Shown here: piece after piece, positions 10,222-19,673 of the stretch | Position numbering within the stretch: position 1 is the first letter of the stretch | Layout: each line of letters starts with the position of its first letter | Source of the DNA: CAIWHR01 sp963709525 | GTDB lineage: Bacteria; Pseudomonadota; Gammaproteobacteria; Burkholderiales; Casimicrobiaceae | Direction of reading: 5' to 3' | Assembly: GCA_963709525.1 (NCBI GenBank) | Contig: CAVPXB010000011.1 | Span: 173,108 to 237,107, forward strand | DNA length: 64,000 bases | The notes under the pieces: model-generated | Databases searched by the model: none | What the model was told of the DNA's origin: nothing | What the model saw: the letters and a program-made list of their open reading frames with translations, nothing else | Translations under genes and position numbers: made by a program

Positions 10222-11034
10222 TCAGAGCGTGGCGAGCCAGCGCAGCACCTCTCGCGCCGGCTCCTTCCAGGAGAGATCGAGCATCAGCATGTGCGCGAGT
10301 CGCGGGAGGATCAGCGCCTCGACGCCATGATGGCGGGCGGTGGCGCCGACCTCGTCGGGCGTGCAGATGCGATCGCCGGCGGCACCGAGCACGAGCACCG
10401 GAATGCCGCCGCGCTCCGGCAGCTGCCAATGCAGGCGCAGCGACAGGTCGAACAGGGCGCGCGGCGATTCGAGGCACAGGTGCCGGCCTGCTTCGATGAG
10501 GATGTCGGGATCCACGTGGTCGCTGAAGTAGAGCGGCCGGATAGCCTCCAGCATGCTGTTGTCGACCCGGTCGGGATCGAACTGGCTCAGTTGCAGAAGG
10601 TAATCCGGCCGCTGCGTCGCCAGGCGCGTCGCCATCGGCAGCAGGCCCGCCGGCGGCACGGGAGCGAGCAACGCTGCCGCGCGCACCGGGTGGATACCCA
10701 TCAGGCGCTCGATCACCGCTGCGCCCATCGAGTGCCCGATGAGGATGGGCGGTGCGGGGAGCGTGCTGGCGACGCGCTCGACGTCGGCTGCGAAGTCGTC
10801 GAGGCCGGTGACAAAGAGCGTCTCGTGGCCGCCGGAGGCGCCGTGGCCGCGCAGGCTGAGCGCGTGGGCCGCATAGCCGTGCTCGGCAAAGTACGGCAGG
10901 AAATATGGCTCCCAGCACCAGCTGTCACAATAGCCGCCGTGGACGAAGAGCAGCGGAGGCTTGCGGCCATTGCTGCCGTTGGCGCGCGCTGGCAGGCGCG
11001 AGCGCAGCTCGAGGCGCGTTTCAGAGGGAAGCAT
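10222..11034 (-). CDS. Alpha/beta hydrolase fold protein
   Basis: A 270-residue cytosolic alpha/beta hydrolase. The oxyanion-side HGG motif (LLFVHGGYCDSW, about residue 28-40) and the nucleophile elbow GHSMG (about 99-103) are present. The Asp is probably in GAAGDRICTPDE and the catalytic His in LAHMLML near residue 250. The region between (RGHGAS..) matches lysophospholipase- or esterase-like members. The substrate cannot be deduced. It converges on the GGDEF-EAL gene (27 bp apart) and diverges from the uracil-DNA glycosylase gene. No signal peptide is visible and the frame is intact. Confidence 0.9.
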   Translation of the reverse strand: MLPSETRLELRSRLPARANGSNGRKPPLLFVHGGYCDSWCWEPYFLPYFAEHGYAAHALSLRGHGASGGHETLFVTGLDDFAADVERVASTLPAPPILIGHSMGAAVIERLMGIHPVRAAALLAPVPPAGLLPMATRLATQRPDYLLQLSQFDPDRVDNSMLEAIRPLYFSDHVDPDILIEAGRHLCLESPRALFDLSLRLHWQLPERGGIPVLVLGAAGDRICTPDEVGATARHHGVEALILPRLAHMLMLDLSWKEPAREVLRWLATL

Positions 11035-11127
11035 CGGACGGGAATTGGTGTGGAAGTGACGGGGGCGACAGCGGCGCGAATCGCGGACGAACGAATGAAA
11101 GATGTTAGGATGCGCGCGCTGAAAATC

Positions 11128-11814
11128 ATGTCAGACGCTTTTCGCCAACCCACCATTCTGCCAGAAGTCGCGCCTGCCGCCGCATATGATGCGACGTGTG
11201 TCCGCTGCCCGCGGCTGGTCGCGTTTCTCGCGGACGTTCGCGCGCGGTATCCCGATTACCGTTGCCGGCCCGTGCCGCCGTTCGGCGACGAGGGTGCGCG
11301 CCTGCTCGTTGTGGGCCTGGCACCGGGAATGCACGGCGCGAATGCCAGCGGGCGGCCCTTCACCGGAGACCACGCCGGCATCCTTCTCTACGCGACGCTG
11401 CACGAATTCGGATTTGCGCTGCGGCGCGATGGCGCGTCGATCGCCGATGGCCAGCAGCTCGTCGATTGCCGGATCACCAATGCGGTGAAATGCCTGCCGC
11501 CGGACAACAAGCCTTCGCCGCAGGAGATGCGCGCCTGCAATGCTTACCTGGCGGCAGACCTTGCCCGGGTCCCCGCGGGCGGAGCGATTCTGGCGTTGGG
11601 CCGCATCGCCCACGAGGCGACCATGCGCGCGCTTGGTCGGCGTCTTGCGGCATTCCCCTTTGGACACGGCACGCGGCATCCGATCGACGCCGGTCGGCTC
11701 GTTGTCGACAGCTACCATTGCAGCCGCTACAACACGAATACCAGGCGCCTGACGGCCGCCATGTTCACGGCTGTCGTCGGAGTGGCCGCGGAGCACCTTC
11801 GCACCCATGCCTGA
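11128..11814 (+). CDS. Uracil-DNA glycosylase, family 5 (UdgB type)
   Basis: A 228-residue DNA repair enzyme that excises uracil, and in this family other deaminated bases, from DNA. The family 5 motif is clear: GLAPGMHGANASGRPFTGDHAG (about residue 60), lacking the Asp/Asn water-activating residue of family 1 but with the GRPFTGD signature. The C-terminal motif HxSxxN appears as SYHCSRYNTNT. N-terminal cysteines (CVRCPRL) and CLPPDNKPS.QE...C supply the four Cys expected for the Fe-S cluster of families 4 and 5. I chose the ATG giving MSDAFRQP; in-frame ATGs at 11095 and 11110 are alternatives. Its stop overlaps the uvrC start by 8 bp, so two DNA repair genes are translationally coupled. Confidence 0.9.
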   Translation: MSDAFRQPTILPEVAPAAAYDATCVRCPRLVAFLADVRARYPDYRCRPVPPFGDEGARLLVVGLAPGMHGANASGRPFTGDHAGILLYATLHEFGFALRRDGASIADGQQLVDCRITNAVKCLPPDNKPSPQEMRACNAYLAADLARVPAGGAILALGRIAHEATMRALGRRLAAFPFGHGTRHPIDAGRLVVDSYHCSRYNTNTRRLTAAMFTAVVGVAAEHLRTHA

Positions 11815-13661
11815 CGCGACCCCCGCACCCGTCCCGGTGGGGCGCGATGAAGCGCCGGCGCCGTTCGATGCGCACGAACTGATCGCGTCGCTGCCGCATC
11901 GTCCCGGCGTGTACCGGATGTATGACGCCGCCGGCGCCACGCTCTATGTCGGCAAGGCGCAGGATCTCAGGAAGCGCGTGGCAAGCTATTTCCAGCGCGG
12001 CGCGCACGCGACACGCATCGTGCTGATGCTGTCGCAGGTGGCGAAGGTCGAGACCACGGTTACGCGCTCCGAGAGCGAGGCCCTGTTGCTTGAAAACAAC
12101 CTCATCAAGGCGCACGAGCCGCGCTACAACATCCTCTTCCGCGACGACAAGACCTACCCTTACGTGTGCATCACGGGCGAGGCATTTCCGCAATTGCGCT
12201 TTCACCGCGGCAGGCTCGACCGGCAGCATCGCTATTTCGGACCCTACCCCGGTCCGGGGACCGTGCGCGAAGGCATGGCCGTGCTGCAGAAGATCTTTCA
12301 GTTGCGCACCTGCGAGAACACGGTGTTCGCGCATCGCTCGCGTCCATGCATGCTGCATCAGATCGGTCGCTGCAGCGCCCCCTGCGTCGGGCTCGTCAGC
12401 GAAGTTGATTATGCCGCCGACGTCAAGGCGGCCGTGCTGCTTCTGCAGGGCAGGACCGGTGAAGTGATGGCCGAAATCAGGGAACAAATGGACGCGGCCA
12501 GCACGGCATTGGCGTTCGAGCACGCCGCGGTCCTGCGTGACAAGATCACGCGGCTTTCGCAGTTGCAGGCGCGGCAGTTTGTCGAGAGTGCGACCGCCGG
12601 GGATGTCGATGTGGTCGCGGCAGCTGCCGAGCAGGGGCTCGTCGCCGTCAACGTGGTGATGATCCGCGGTGGCAGGCACGTCGGCGACCGTACTTTCTTC
12701 CCCCGGCACGCCGATGCCGAACAGCTTCCGGCCGTGATCGCTCGCTTTTCTCGAGCAGCACTATGTCGAGCAGTCGGTTCCGCCCACGATCGTCGTCTCC
12801 GACGCATCGGACCACCGGGCACTGGTGGAGGTGTTGACGGCGCAGGCGGGCGCGCGGGTGACAATCGCCGGCAACCCCGGAGGCGAGCGCCGGGTCTGGC
12901 TGACGATGGCCGCCCAGAATGCTGCGATTGCGATTGCGCAGAAGCTCGCCCAGCGCGCGACGCAGGACCAGCGATTGGCCGCGCTGCAGGACGCGCTCGG
13001 GCTTCCTGCCGACGCGCAGCGCATCGAGTGCTTCGACATCTCGCATACGATGGGCGAGCGCGCCGTCGCATCGTGTGTCGTGTTCGACCGTTGCGCGATG
13101 CAAACGAGCGAGTACCGGCGGTTCAACGTTGCGCCGGAAACGGGCGGGGACGACTACGCCGCGATGCGCGAGGCGTTGTCTCGGCGTTTTGTGCGCATCG
13201 TCGCCGGAGAAACACCGCGGCCCGACCTGCTCGTCATCGATGGCGGCAAGGGTCAGGTCGCGGTCGCGGTCGGCGTGCTGGTGGAGCAGGGAGTGCACGA
13301 CCTCAAGGTGATCGGAATCGCCAAGGGCCCCGAACGCAAGGCGGGAACGGAGGAGATCGTCTTCCCGGACCGCGACGAGGTCTTGAAGCTGCCGGCCGAC
13401 CATCCGGGTTTGCACCTGCTGCAGCAGATTCGCGACGAGGCCCATCGCTTTGCGATCCAGGGACACCGTGCGCGACGTGCCAAGGCACGCACGACCTCTA
13501 CGCTCGAGGAAATCCACGGCGTCGGAGCACGCAAGCGCCAGGCGCTGCTGGCGCATTTTGGCGGCTTGAAGGGCGTGCGTGCGGCGAGCATCGACGATCT
13601 TGCCCGCGTGCCCGGGATCAGCCGGACCCTGGCCGCGAAGATCTTCGCCGATCTGCATTGA
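11807..13661 (+). CDS. uvrC: UvrABC system protein C, with one frameshift
   Basis: UvrC makes the dual incision in nucleotide excision repair. Reading from ATG at 11807, the N-terminal GIY-YIG nuclease is complete (PGVYRMYDAAGATLYVGKA). The cysteine cluster CENTVFAHRSRPCMLHQIGRCSAPC and the UVR region follow. Near 12,747 a run of Ts (CGCTTTTCTCGAGCAG) carries one extra base. Similarity then continues in the next frame as FLEQHYVEQ, through the RNase H-like endonuclease domain (IECFDISHTMGE, LLVIDGGKGQ, KGPERKAG) and the C-terminal tandem helix-hairpin-helix (IHGVGARKRQALLAHFGG, VPGISRTLAAKIF). Removing one T restores a protein of about 617 residues. The error is most likely technical, because both halves are otherwise perfect. 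pgsA follows after 120 bp. Confidence 0.93.
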
Positions 13662-13781
13662 GCTGCGCGCTCCGGCGATTTCTTACGGTCTTCGGCGCCT
13701 GCACGGCCGCGCTGGTTCAGGCGCGGTAGAATGCTCGTGCGCTCACGCTGATGGCGCAAGCTGCGATCTTCGCCGACGATT

Positions 13782-14357
13782 GTGCCCAATATCCCCACTG
13801 CGCTCACCTGGCTGCGGATTCTTCTGATCCCGGTGTTTGTCGTCGTCTATTACGTTCCCGACGCATGGCTCCTGCCGGCCGCGAAGAATTGGACCGCGAT
13901 GACCGTTTTCGCTGTCGCCGCGATGACCGACTGGTTCGACGGCTACCTCGCGCGCCGCTGGGGTCAGACGAGTGCATTCGGTGCCTTTCTGGATCCCGTT
14001 GCCGACAAGCTGATGGTCGCGGCGGCCTTGATCGTGCTGGTGTGGCTCGATCGAGCCGAAACGTGGCTCGCGATCATCATCATCGGCCGTGAAATCGCCA
14101 TCTCGGCGCTTCGCGAATGGATGGCTCAGCTGGGTGAAACCAAGAGCGTAGCCGTCGCCTTCGTCGGCAAGGTGAAGACCGCCGCGCAGATGACCGCGAT
14201 CATCGCGTTGCTGTTGTGGCAACCGGTGATTCCCGGCGTGTCGACGCGCTGGCTGGGCACGATTGCGCTATGGGTCGCCGCGATCCTGACGCTGTGGTCG
14301 ATGTTTCATTATCTCAAGCTTGCCGCGCCTCACTTTCGCCGCCATGGCGGAGTTTGA
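13782..14357 (+). CDS. pgsA: CDP-diacylglycerol--glycerol-3-phosphate 3-phosphatidyltransferase
   Basis: This inner-membrane enzyme makes phosphatidylglycerol-phosphate, the committed step to phosphatidylglycerol and cardiolipin. The 191-residue product carries the CDP-alcohol phosphatidyltransferase signature D-G-x2-A-R-x8-G-x3-D-x3-D as DGYLARRWGQTSAFGAFLDPVADK (about residues 51-74). Several membrane segments surround it. The GTG at 13782 gives the family-typical start MPNIPTALTWLRILLIPVF. The uvrC-pgsA-tRNA order is a classical proteobacterial arrangement. Confidence 0.96.
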   Translation: MPNIPTALTWLRILLIPVFVVVYYVPDAWLLPAAKNWTAMTVFAVAAMTDWFDGYLARRWGQTSAFGAFLDPVADKLMVAAALIVLVWLDRAETWLAIIIIGREIAISALREWMAQLGETKSVAVAFVGKVKTAAQMTAIIALLLWQPVIPGVSTRWLGTIALWVAAILTLWSMFHYLKLAAPHFRRHGGV

Positions 14358-14393
14358 CCCGCTTGCCGGGAGGTCGGTATAATTAAAGGCTGT

Positions 14394-14469
14394 TCCCTGA
14401 TAGCTCAGTTGGTAGAGCGACGGACTGTTAATCCGCAGGTCCCAGGTTCGAGCCCTGGTCGGGGAGCCA
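14394..14469 (+). tRNA. tRNA-Asn (GTT)
   Basis: This 76-nt cloverleaf has an acceptor stem TCCCTGA/TCGGGGA with discriminator G and an encoded CCA. The D arm is GCTC..GAGC with GTTGGTAGA, the anticodon GTT lies at 14427-14429 in loop CTGTTAA, and the T arm contains GGTTCGAGCC. It follows pgsA by 36 bp and precedes a terminator-like hairpin. Confidence 0.98.
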
Positions 14470-14476
14470 AAAAATC

Positions 14477-14518
14477 AAGGGGTTAGCGTTTTGCGACGCT
14501 GGCCCCTTTCATTTTTTG
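14477..14518 (+). terminator. Terminator hairpin after tRNA-Asn
   Basis: Arms AAGGGGTTAGCGT (14477-14489) and ACGCTGGCCCCTT (14496-14508) pair over 13 bp with two G-T wobbles around a 6-nt loop. Flanking A-run upstream and ATTTTTT downstream make it a good, possibly bidirectional, intrinsic terminator just past the tRNA. Confidence 0.75.
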
Positions 14519-15019
14519 GCCCTCGCTTGACACTTACTTGACACTTAGGCCGAATCTCACCCAACAAGAAGCCCGACGCATGGCCGCGCCTGTCGCTTGT
14601 GACAGGTGCCTCCTCGGCACCCGCTGGCTATCCTTTGCGTATGGATACCGCCGACCTGCGCCCCTGCCCGTTCTGCGATGGGCGAAAACCGGTCGTCGCT
14701 CGCGCTGTCGATGGCGGCAGGCCCATGCCCGGTGATCCAGCTACTGCCGGCGTCCCTTGCCGGTCAGCAACGCGACGATCGCATCGAACAGGACGTCACA
14801 GGCTGGCCCTCGGTCGCCAAGGATGCCCGCAGCAGCAACGCACCTCCGATGCTGGCCGCATCCTCGCTCGGCTCGATGGCGGCCTCGGGCGGCTGCAGGG
14901 GGAAGTTCAGCCCCTGCCGCCGGTTCTGTTCCCATAGATGGACGCCCCCGTTTGTCAAGCGATCACACAATGATGGCGAGAAGGTTCAGATTGCAGCCAT
15001 AGATCCGGACTTTGCTTGA
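14519..15019. other. Accessory region with gene debris after the tRNA
   Basis: This 500-bp stretch has no intact gene. It opens with the perfect tandem direct repeat CTTGACACTTA (14526-14536 and 14537-14547). On the plus strand a reading frame from ATG at 14641 begins MDTADLRPCPFCDGRKPVV, resembling the N-terminus of a Lar-type or phage zinc-ribbon protein, but the rest is unlike the family. On the minus strand a fragment ends at 14741 with LFDAIVALLTGKGRRQ and appears to continue upstream in another frame. Together with the neighbouring transposase this looks like the edge of an island inserted at tRNA-Asn, but no integrase gene is present. Confidence 0.35.
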
Positions 15020-15214
15020 GGCTTTCGCCTCGGTCCCTGATGGAATCGGCTGACAGGGGCCTCATCAGTCACGCGCACTCGAAGTGCGTTGGGAGCAACA
15101 GGCTTACCCCGTCACGGTCTTACCTGTCTTGCCATCACCTCATGATTGCCTGAGCAATCGGCGGAAGTCCCCCTTTACTAAACGGTTCGCTCGTTCAAAT
15201 CCGATCGACCGCGA
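15020..15214 (-). other. Structured non-coding 3' flank of the IS1111-type transposase
   Basis: This non-coding stretch lies immediately 3' of the transposase stop. It contains three perfect short hairpins within 140 bp: GAGGC-TTTC-GCCTC (15020-15033), CGCACT-CGA-AGTGCG (15074-15088) and GATTGC-CTGA-GCAATC (15144-15159). In the IS1111 group the region downstream of the transposase gene is where the guide RNA (seekRNA/bridge RNA) and subterminal inverted repeats of the element lie. The element ends themselves could not be fixed. Confidence 0.35.
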
Positions 15215-15715
15215 TCACGCGGCCTTCCGTGTCGCATCGTAATCCTGCCGGTAGCTTCGCTCGTGCGCCAGCAGTGCCCAGGCGATGCGCGCATTCTTCG
15301 CCGCCAGCGCCACCGCTGCCACGTTCTTGTTGCGCCGGGCCAGCAGCTTCCTCAACCATTCATCGGCGTGATCGGGCTTGCGCTCCCTGTGCGCGATCAC
15401 GGAGCGTGCTCCGTGGATCAGCAGCGTGCGCAGATACACGTCGCCGCGCTTGCTGATCCCGCCCAGCTTTACATGGCCCCCGGTGCCATCATGGCGGGGC
15501 ACCATGCCCAGCCAGGCCGGTATTTGCCGAGCGTTTTTGAAGTTCTTCGCATCGCCCACCGTGGCGACCAATGCGCTCGCGGTGAGGGGTCCGATGCCGG
15601 CAATCGCCTCGAGCTTGCGGCTTGCCTCGTTGTCCCGGTGCCACAGCGTGATCTGGCGCTCCAGTTCCCCGACTTGCCGGTCCATGTCTTTCAGGTTCTC
15701 ACCCAGCCGCTGCAC
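15215..15715 (-). mobile_element. IS110-family (IS1111 group) transposase, C-terminal fragment
   Basis: The last approximately 166 residues of an IS110-superfamily recombinase. A coiled stretch (LKDMDRQVGELERQITLW) leads into the Tnp_20 C-terminal domain with IAGIGPLTASALVATVGDAKNF, WLGMVPRHDGTGG, GISKRGDVYLRTLLIHGARS and a helix-rich end (NKNVAAVALAAKNARIAWALL). The conserved Ser of this recombinase class lies in the ISKRGD/LLIHGARS region. The N-terminal DEDD/RuvC-like domain is missing: similarity stops at about 15,710, where dnaE2 sequence begins on the other strand. The gene is thus cut by the chimera junction, not by an internal stop. Confidence 0.88.
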
Positions 15716-15722
15716 CCCACCG
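15700..15722. other. Junction between two unrelated genomes (probable chimeric join)
   Basis: On the left the minus-strand transposase fragment is readable to about VQRLGENL (15,710). On the right the plus-strand dnaE2 is readable from about PTVYRML (15,716). Both genes are cut mid-domain with no insertion-sequence end, target duplication or integrase between them. Gene style also switches here, from betaproteobacterial to acidobacterial. Confidence 0.8.
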
Positions 15723-17376
15723 TCTACCGCATGCTGCAGGAGGCGGACACGATCGGCGTGTTCCAGGTGGAGTCGCGGGCGCAGATGGCGACGCTGCCGC
15801 GCATCAAGCCCGCCCATTTCTACGACCTCGTGGTCGAGGTCGCCATCATCCGGCCCGGGCCCATCGTCGGGCAGATGGTGCACCCCTACATCGACCGGCG
15901 CAGCGGCCGCGCGCCCGTGGAGTATCCGCATCCCGCGCTCGAGCCCATCCTGAAGCGCACGCTCGGCGTGCCGCTGTTCCAGGAGCAGTTGCTGCGGATG
16001 GCGATGGTGGCGGCCGGCTTCAGCGGCGGCGAGGCCGAGGAACTGCGGCGCGCGATGGGGTTCAAGCGCTCCGAGGAGCGCATGCGGCTGATCGAGACCA
16101 AGCTGCGCGCGGGCATGGCGCAGAACGGCATCGACGGCGAGGCGGCGGATGCCATCGTGCGCTCGATCACCTCGTTTGCGCTCTACGGGTTTCCCGAGTC
16201 GCACGCGGCGAGCTTCGCGCTCATCGTCTACGCGAGTGCCTACCTCAAGGCCCACTACCCGGCGGCGTTCTACGCGGCGCTGCTCGACAACCAGCCGATG
16301 GGCTTCTACCATCCGGCCACGCTCGTGAAGGACGCGCAGCGCCGGGGAGTGCGCTTCGCACCGATCGACGTGCAGGCGTCCGACTGGCGGTGCCGGATCG
16401 AAGCGGACGGCCGCATCCGTCTCGGTCTGCTGTACGTGCGCGGGCTGCGCGAAGAGGTGGCGCAGCGGATCGCGGCGGCGCCGCGGACGGCGCACCTCCC
16501 GGCGGAAGCGGGCTCGGTGCGGTGTCCCGGGTGCGGGGCCGCCGACCCCGCGATGCTCGAGTGCGTTGCGCGGCGGGGCGACCAGCAGCGCTGGTTCTGC
16601 AACGTGTGCGCGCGGACGTGGCAGGTGGCGGGCGAAGGCGCGCGATTCCGCTCGCTCGATCACCTGGTGGCGGCCACGGGCCTGCATCGCGACGAATTGG
16701 CGAGGCTCGCGGAGATCGGCGCGCTCAACAGCCTCGGGCACGATCGCCGCAGCGCGTTGTGGCAGGTGGAACAGGCGGTGAGACCGCCTGGGGAACTGTA
16801 CGGCGACACGGGAGGGGCGCGGCATGCCGCGCCCCTCTCCGACGAGGCGCTGCAAGGCGGCGTCATGGCGTTGCGGCCGGCCGCCGTGGCCTCCACGCCC
16901 GCCTCTCCCTGCGGCCCATGACCGACACCGAGCGCGTGATCGCGGATTATGACGGCACGGGGCTCACCATCGGGCCGCACCCGATGGCGTTGCGTCGACG
17001 CGATCTCTCATTGCGAGGGGTGCTGCGCGCCATCGACCTGCCAGGCGCGCGGCAGGGGCGCCGCGTGCGCGTGGCCGGCGCCGTGATCACGCGGCAGCGG
17101 CCGGGCACGGCCAAGGGCTTCTGCTTCCTCACGCTCGAGGACGAGACCGGCATCTCCAACGTGATCGTCCGCCCCGATGTCTTCGATGCGCAACGTGCGG
17201 TGATCGTCCACGAGCCCTTCGTGATCGTCGAAGGCGTGCTGCAGCAGCAGGACGGGGTGACGGCCGTGCGAGCCGAGCGGGTGGTGCCGATGGGCGTCGC
17301 CGCCCTGGCCAGCGCATCGGGCCCCGACGACGGCGAGGCAGCCTTGCCGGCGGTGGGGTCGCACGATTTCCACTGA
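15716..17376 (+). CDS. dnaE2: Error-prone DNA polymerase DnaE2, C-terminal half, frameshifted
   Basis: The C-terminal approximately 550 residues of a DnaE2-type C-family polymerase used in SOS translesion synthesis. It begins inside the palm with EADTIGVFQVESRAQM and continues through VEVAIIRPGPIVGQMVHPY, FQEQLLRMAMVAAGFSGGEAEELRRAMG and ITSFALYGFPESHAASFALI. The helix-hairpin-helix part and an OB-fold with VAGAVITRQRPGTAKGFCFLTLEDETG follow. The PHP domain and catalytic aspartates are upstream of the junction and missing. A four-Cys zinc-ribbon-like insertion (CPGCG...C...WFCNVC, about 16,519-16,617) sits in the helix-hairpin-helix region. A frameshift lies between about 16,800 and 16,905: the first frame ends at 16921, and RPMTDTERVIADY continues in the next. 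Confidence 0.92.
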
Positions 17377-17474
17377 CGGGGTGGACACGCGGTGGACGGG
17401 GCGGATCTCGGTGGCGCCCGACCCGGTGGCCGTTCGCCGGGCGTGCCGACCCCGTTTTCCCGTAAGATGCCCCA

Positions 17475-19621
17475 ATGTGCAGCCGCATCCGCACCTTCGC
17501 CCTCGCGTCGATTTGCCTCCTCATCGCCGCGTCAGTGCCCGCGCAGGACGCCTCGCGACGCCCCATCACCCACGAGGACGTGTGGCTGATGAGCGCGTCG
17601 GCGCACCGGTCCTCAGCCCGGACGGCAAGCGGGTCGTGTTTTCGGTGACCGAGCCCGCCTACGACGACAAGCAGGTCAGCGACCTGTGGGTCGTGCGCGG
17701 CCGACGGCAGCGCGCCGCCGCGCCGCCTCACCAGCACCAGCGCAGCTGAAGGCGGGCGTGGCGTGGAGCCCGGACGGCACGCCGGATCGCGTTCACCGCG
17801 CGGCGCGAGGGAGACGAGGCGGCGCAGGTCTACGTGCTGGACCTCGTGCGCGGCGGCGAGTCGCAGCGCGTCACGCCGATCTCGACCGGCGCGCGAGAGC
17901 GCCGCGGTGGAAGCCCGACGGCACGGCGATCCTCTTCACCAGCGACGTCTATCCCGGGGCGAAGACCGACGCGGAGAACAAGGCGGCGGCCGCCAAGGAG
18001 CGCAAGGACGCGCAAGTACAACGCGCGCGTCTACGACGGCTTCCCGATCCGCCACTGGGACCGCTGGCTCGACGACCGGCAGCCAAGCCTGTTCGTCGTA
18101 GCCCCGCACAGCCCGGCGCCGCGGCCAAGGACCTGCTTGCGGGCAGCGCGCTGGTGACGGGCTGCCGGGCTTCGGCGGGGAGACTGGGCAACGGCGGCGA
18201 GGAACTGGCCGCGACGTGGACGCCCGACGGGAAGGCCGTCGTCTTCGCCGCGACCGCCAACCGCACCAGGCGGCGTTTGCCGACGTGGTGCAGTCGCTCT
18301 GGCTGGTGCCCGGCAGACGGGCGGCGAGCCGCAGCGAATGACGACGGACACCGACAGCTACGCGGCGCCCACGTTCACGCCCGGACGGCAGGACGCTGTT
18401 CGCCGCCACATGGAGGCCGACACCGACCGCACCTACAACCTGACGCGGCTGGTGTCGTGGAAGTGGCCTGCCACGGCGGCGCGCACGGTCGTCACGCCAG
18501 GGCTTCGACCGCGCCGTGGGGACGATTCGCGGTCGCCCCGGACAGGCGCACGGTCTACCTGCTGGCGGAGGACGCGGGCCGCGAGAAGCTGTATACCGGT
18601 GCCGGCCGCGGGCGGAGCGGTCCGAGAGGTCGGCGCGCTCGAAGTCCGGCATGCTTCACCAACCTCGATGGTCGGCGGGCCCGCGACGGCCCCGATGCAT
18701 CGTCGCCAACTGGGACAGCGCCGTGAATCCGCCGGAGGTCGTCCGGCATCGACGCGGCCACCGGCCAGGCGCGCGCCGCTGACGAAGTTCAACGCCGAGC
18801 GCGCGGCGAAGATCGACTGGCAGCCGCTGCGAGGAGTTCTGGTTCACCGAGCAGCCGCGGCAAGAGGATCCACAGCTTCGTGGCGCTGCCGCCCGGGTTC
18901 GATCCGGCGAAGAAGTACCCGCTGTTCGTGCGTCATCCACGGCGGGCCGCACGGCGCCGTGGCGCGACCAGTTCGTCATCCGCTGGAACTACCACCTGCT
19001 GGCCGCGCCGGGGTACGTGGTGCTGCTGACCAACTACACCGGATCGACGAGCTTCGGCGAGAAGTTCGCGCAGGACATCCAGGGCGATCCGCTGCTCGGC
19101 CCGGGCAACGAGGTGAACGAAGCGGCCGACGAGGCCATCAAGCGCTTTCCGTTCATCGACGCGACCCGCCAGGTGGCGGGCGGCGCGAGCTACGGCGGCC
19201 ATCTCGCGAACTGGCTGGCCGCGACCACCACGCGCTACAAGCGCGCTGGTGAGCCACGCCGGCCTCTTCGACCTCAAGACGCAGTGGCTGACCAGCGACG
19301 TCGTCTACTCGCGCGAACGGAACATGGGCGGGCCGGCCTGGGAGGGCGGCGCCGGCTGGAGGGATCAGAGCCCGTTCTACAAGTCGCCGAACCTGAAGAC
19401 GCCCGATCCTCGTCACTGTCGGCGAGCGCGACTTCCGCGTGCCGATGAACAACGCGATCGAGTTCTGGAGCGTGCTCCAGCGGCAGAAGGTGCCGAGCCG
19501 GCTGATCGTGTTCCCGGACGAGAACCACTGGGTGCTCAAGGGGGAGAACAGCCGGTTCTTCTACGGCGAAGTGCACGGCTGGCTGGCGAAGTGGCTGGCG
19601 GCGCCGGCCACGGGGCGGTGA
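17475..19621 (+). CDS. S9-family serine peptidase (prolyl oligopeptidase-like), many frameshifts
   Basis: A secreted S9 peptidase of about 710 residues. ATG 17475 starts a clean signal peptide (MCSRIRTFALASICLLIAASVPAQD), followed by RRPITHEDVWLM, the usual start of S9C enzymes. The beta-propeller repeats are visible in pieces (APVLSPDGKRVVFSVTEPAYDDKQ, VAWSPDGT, PRWKPDGTAI, AATWTPDGKAVVFAA, YAAPTFTPDGR). The catalytic part has a nucleophile-elbow sequence GGASYGGHLANWLAAT, Asp in GERDFRVPMNNAIEFW and His in PDENHWVLKG. At least ten one- to two-base indels break the frame, for example near 17,690, 17,780 and 17,895. Deleting the obvious duplicated bases restores the protein, so I regard the gene as functional. 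It probably digests peptides in the periplasm or outside the cell. Confidence 0.88.
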
Positions 19622-19673
19622 CCGCTGCGGAGTTCGCGCAGGACACACTGTGCCCTGAGTCCAGGAGACCTCG

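Noticed and set aside
10102..11814. 570-residue version of the uracil-DNA glycosylase
   Set aside because: The N-terminal 340 residues are antisense to the alpha/beta hydrolase gene.
14641..14937. Complete zinc-ribbon (Lar-like) gene
   Set aside because: Only the first 20 residues with CPFC resemble the family; the remaining sequence is low complexity and lacks the second Cys pair.
15215..16855. One 546-residue frame joining a transposase tail to Arg/His-rich sequence
   Set aside because: Only the last 166 residues are transposase; the rest is antisense to dnaE2 across the chimera join.
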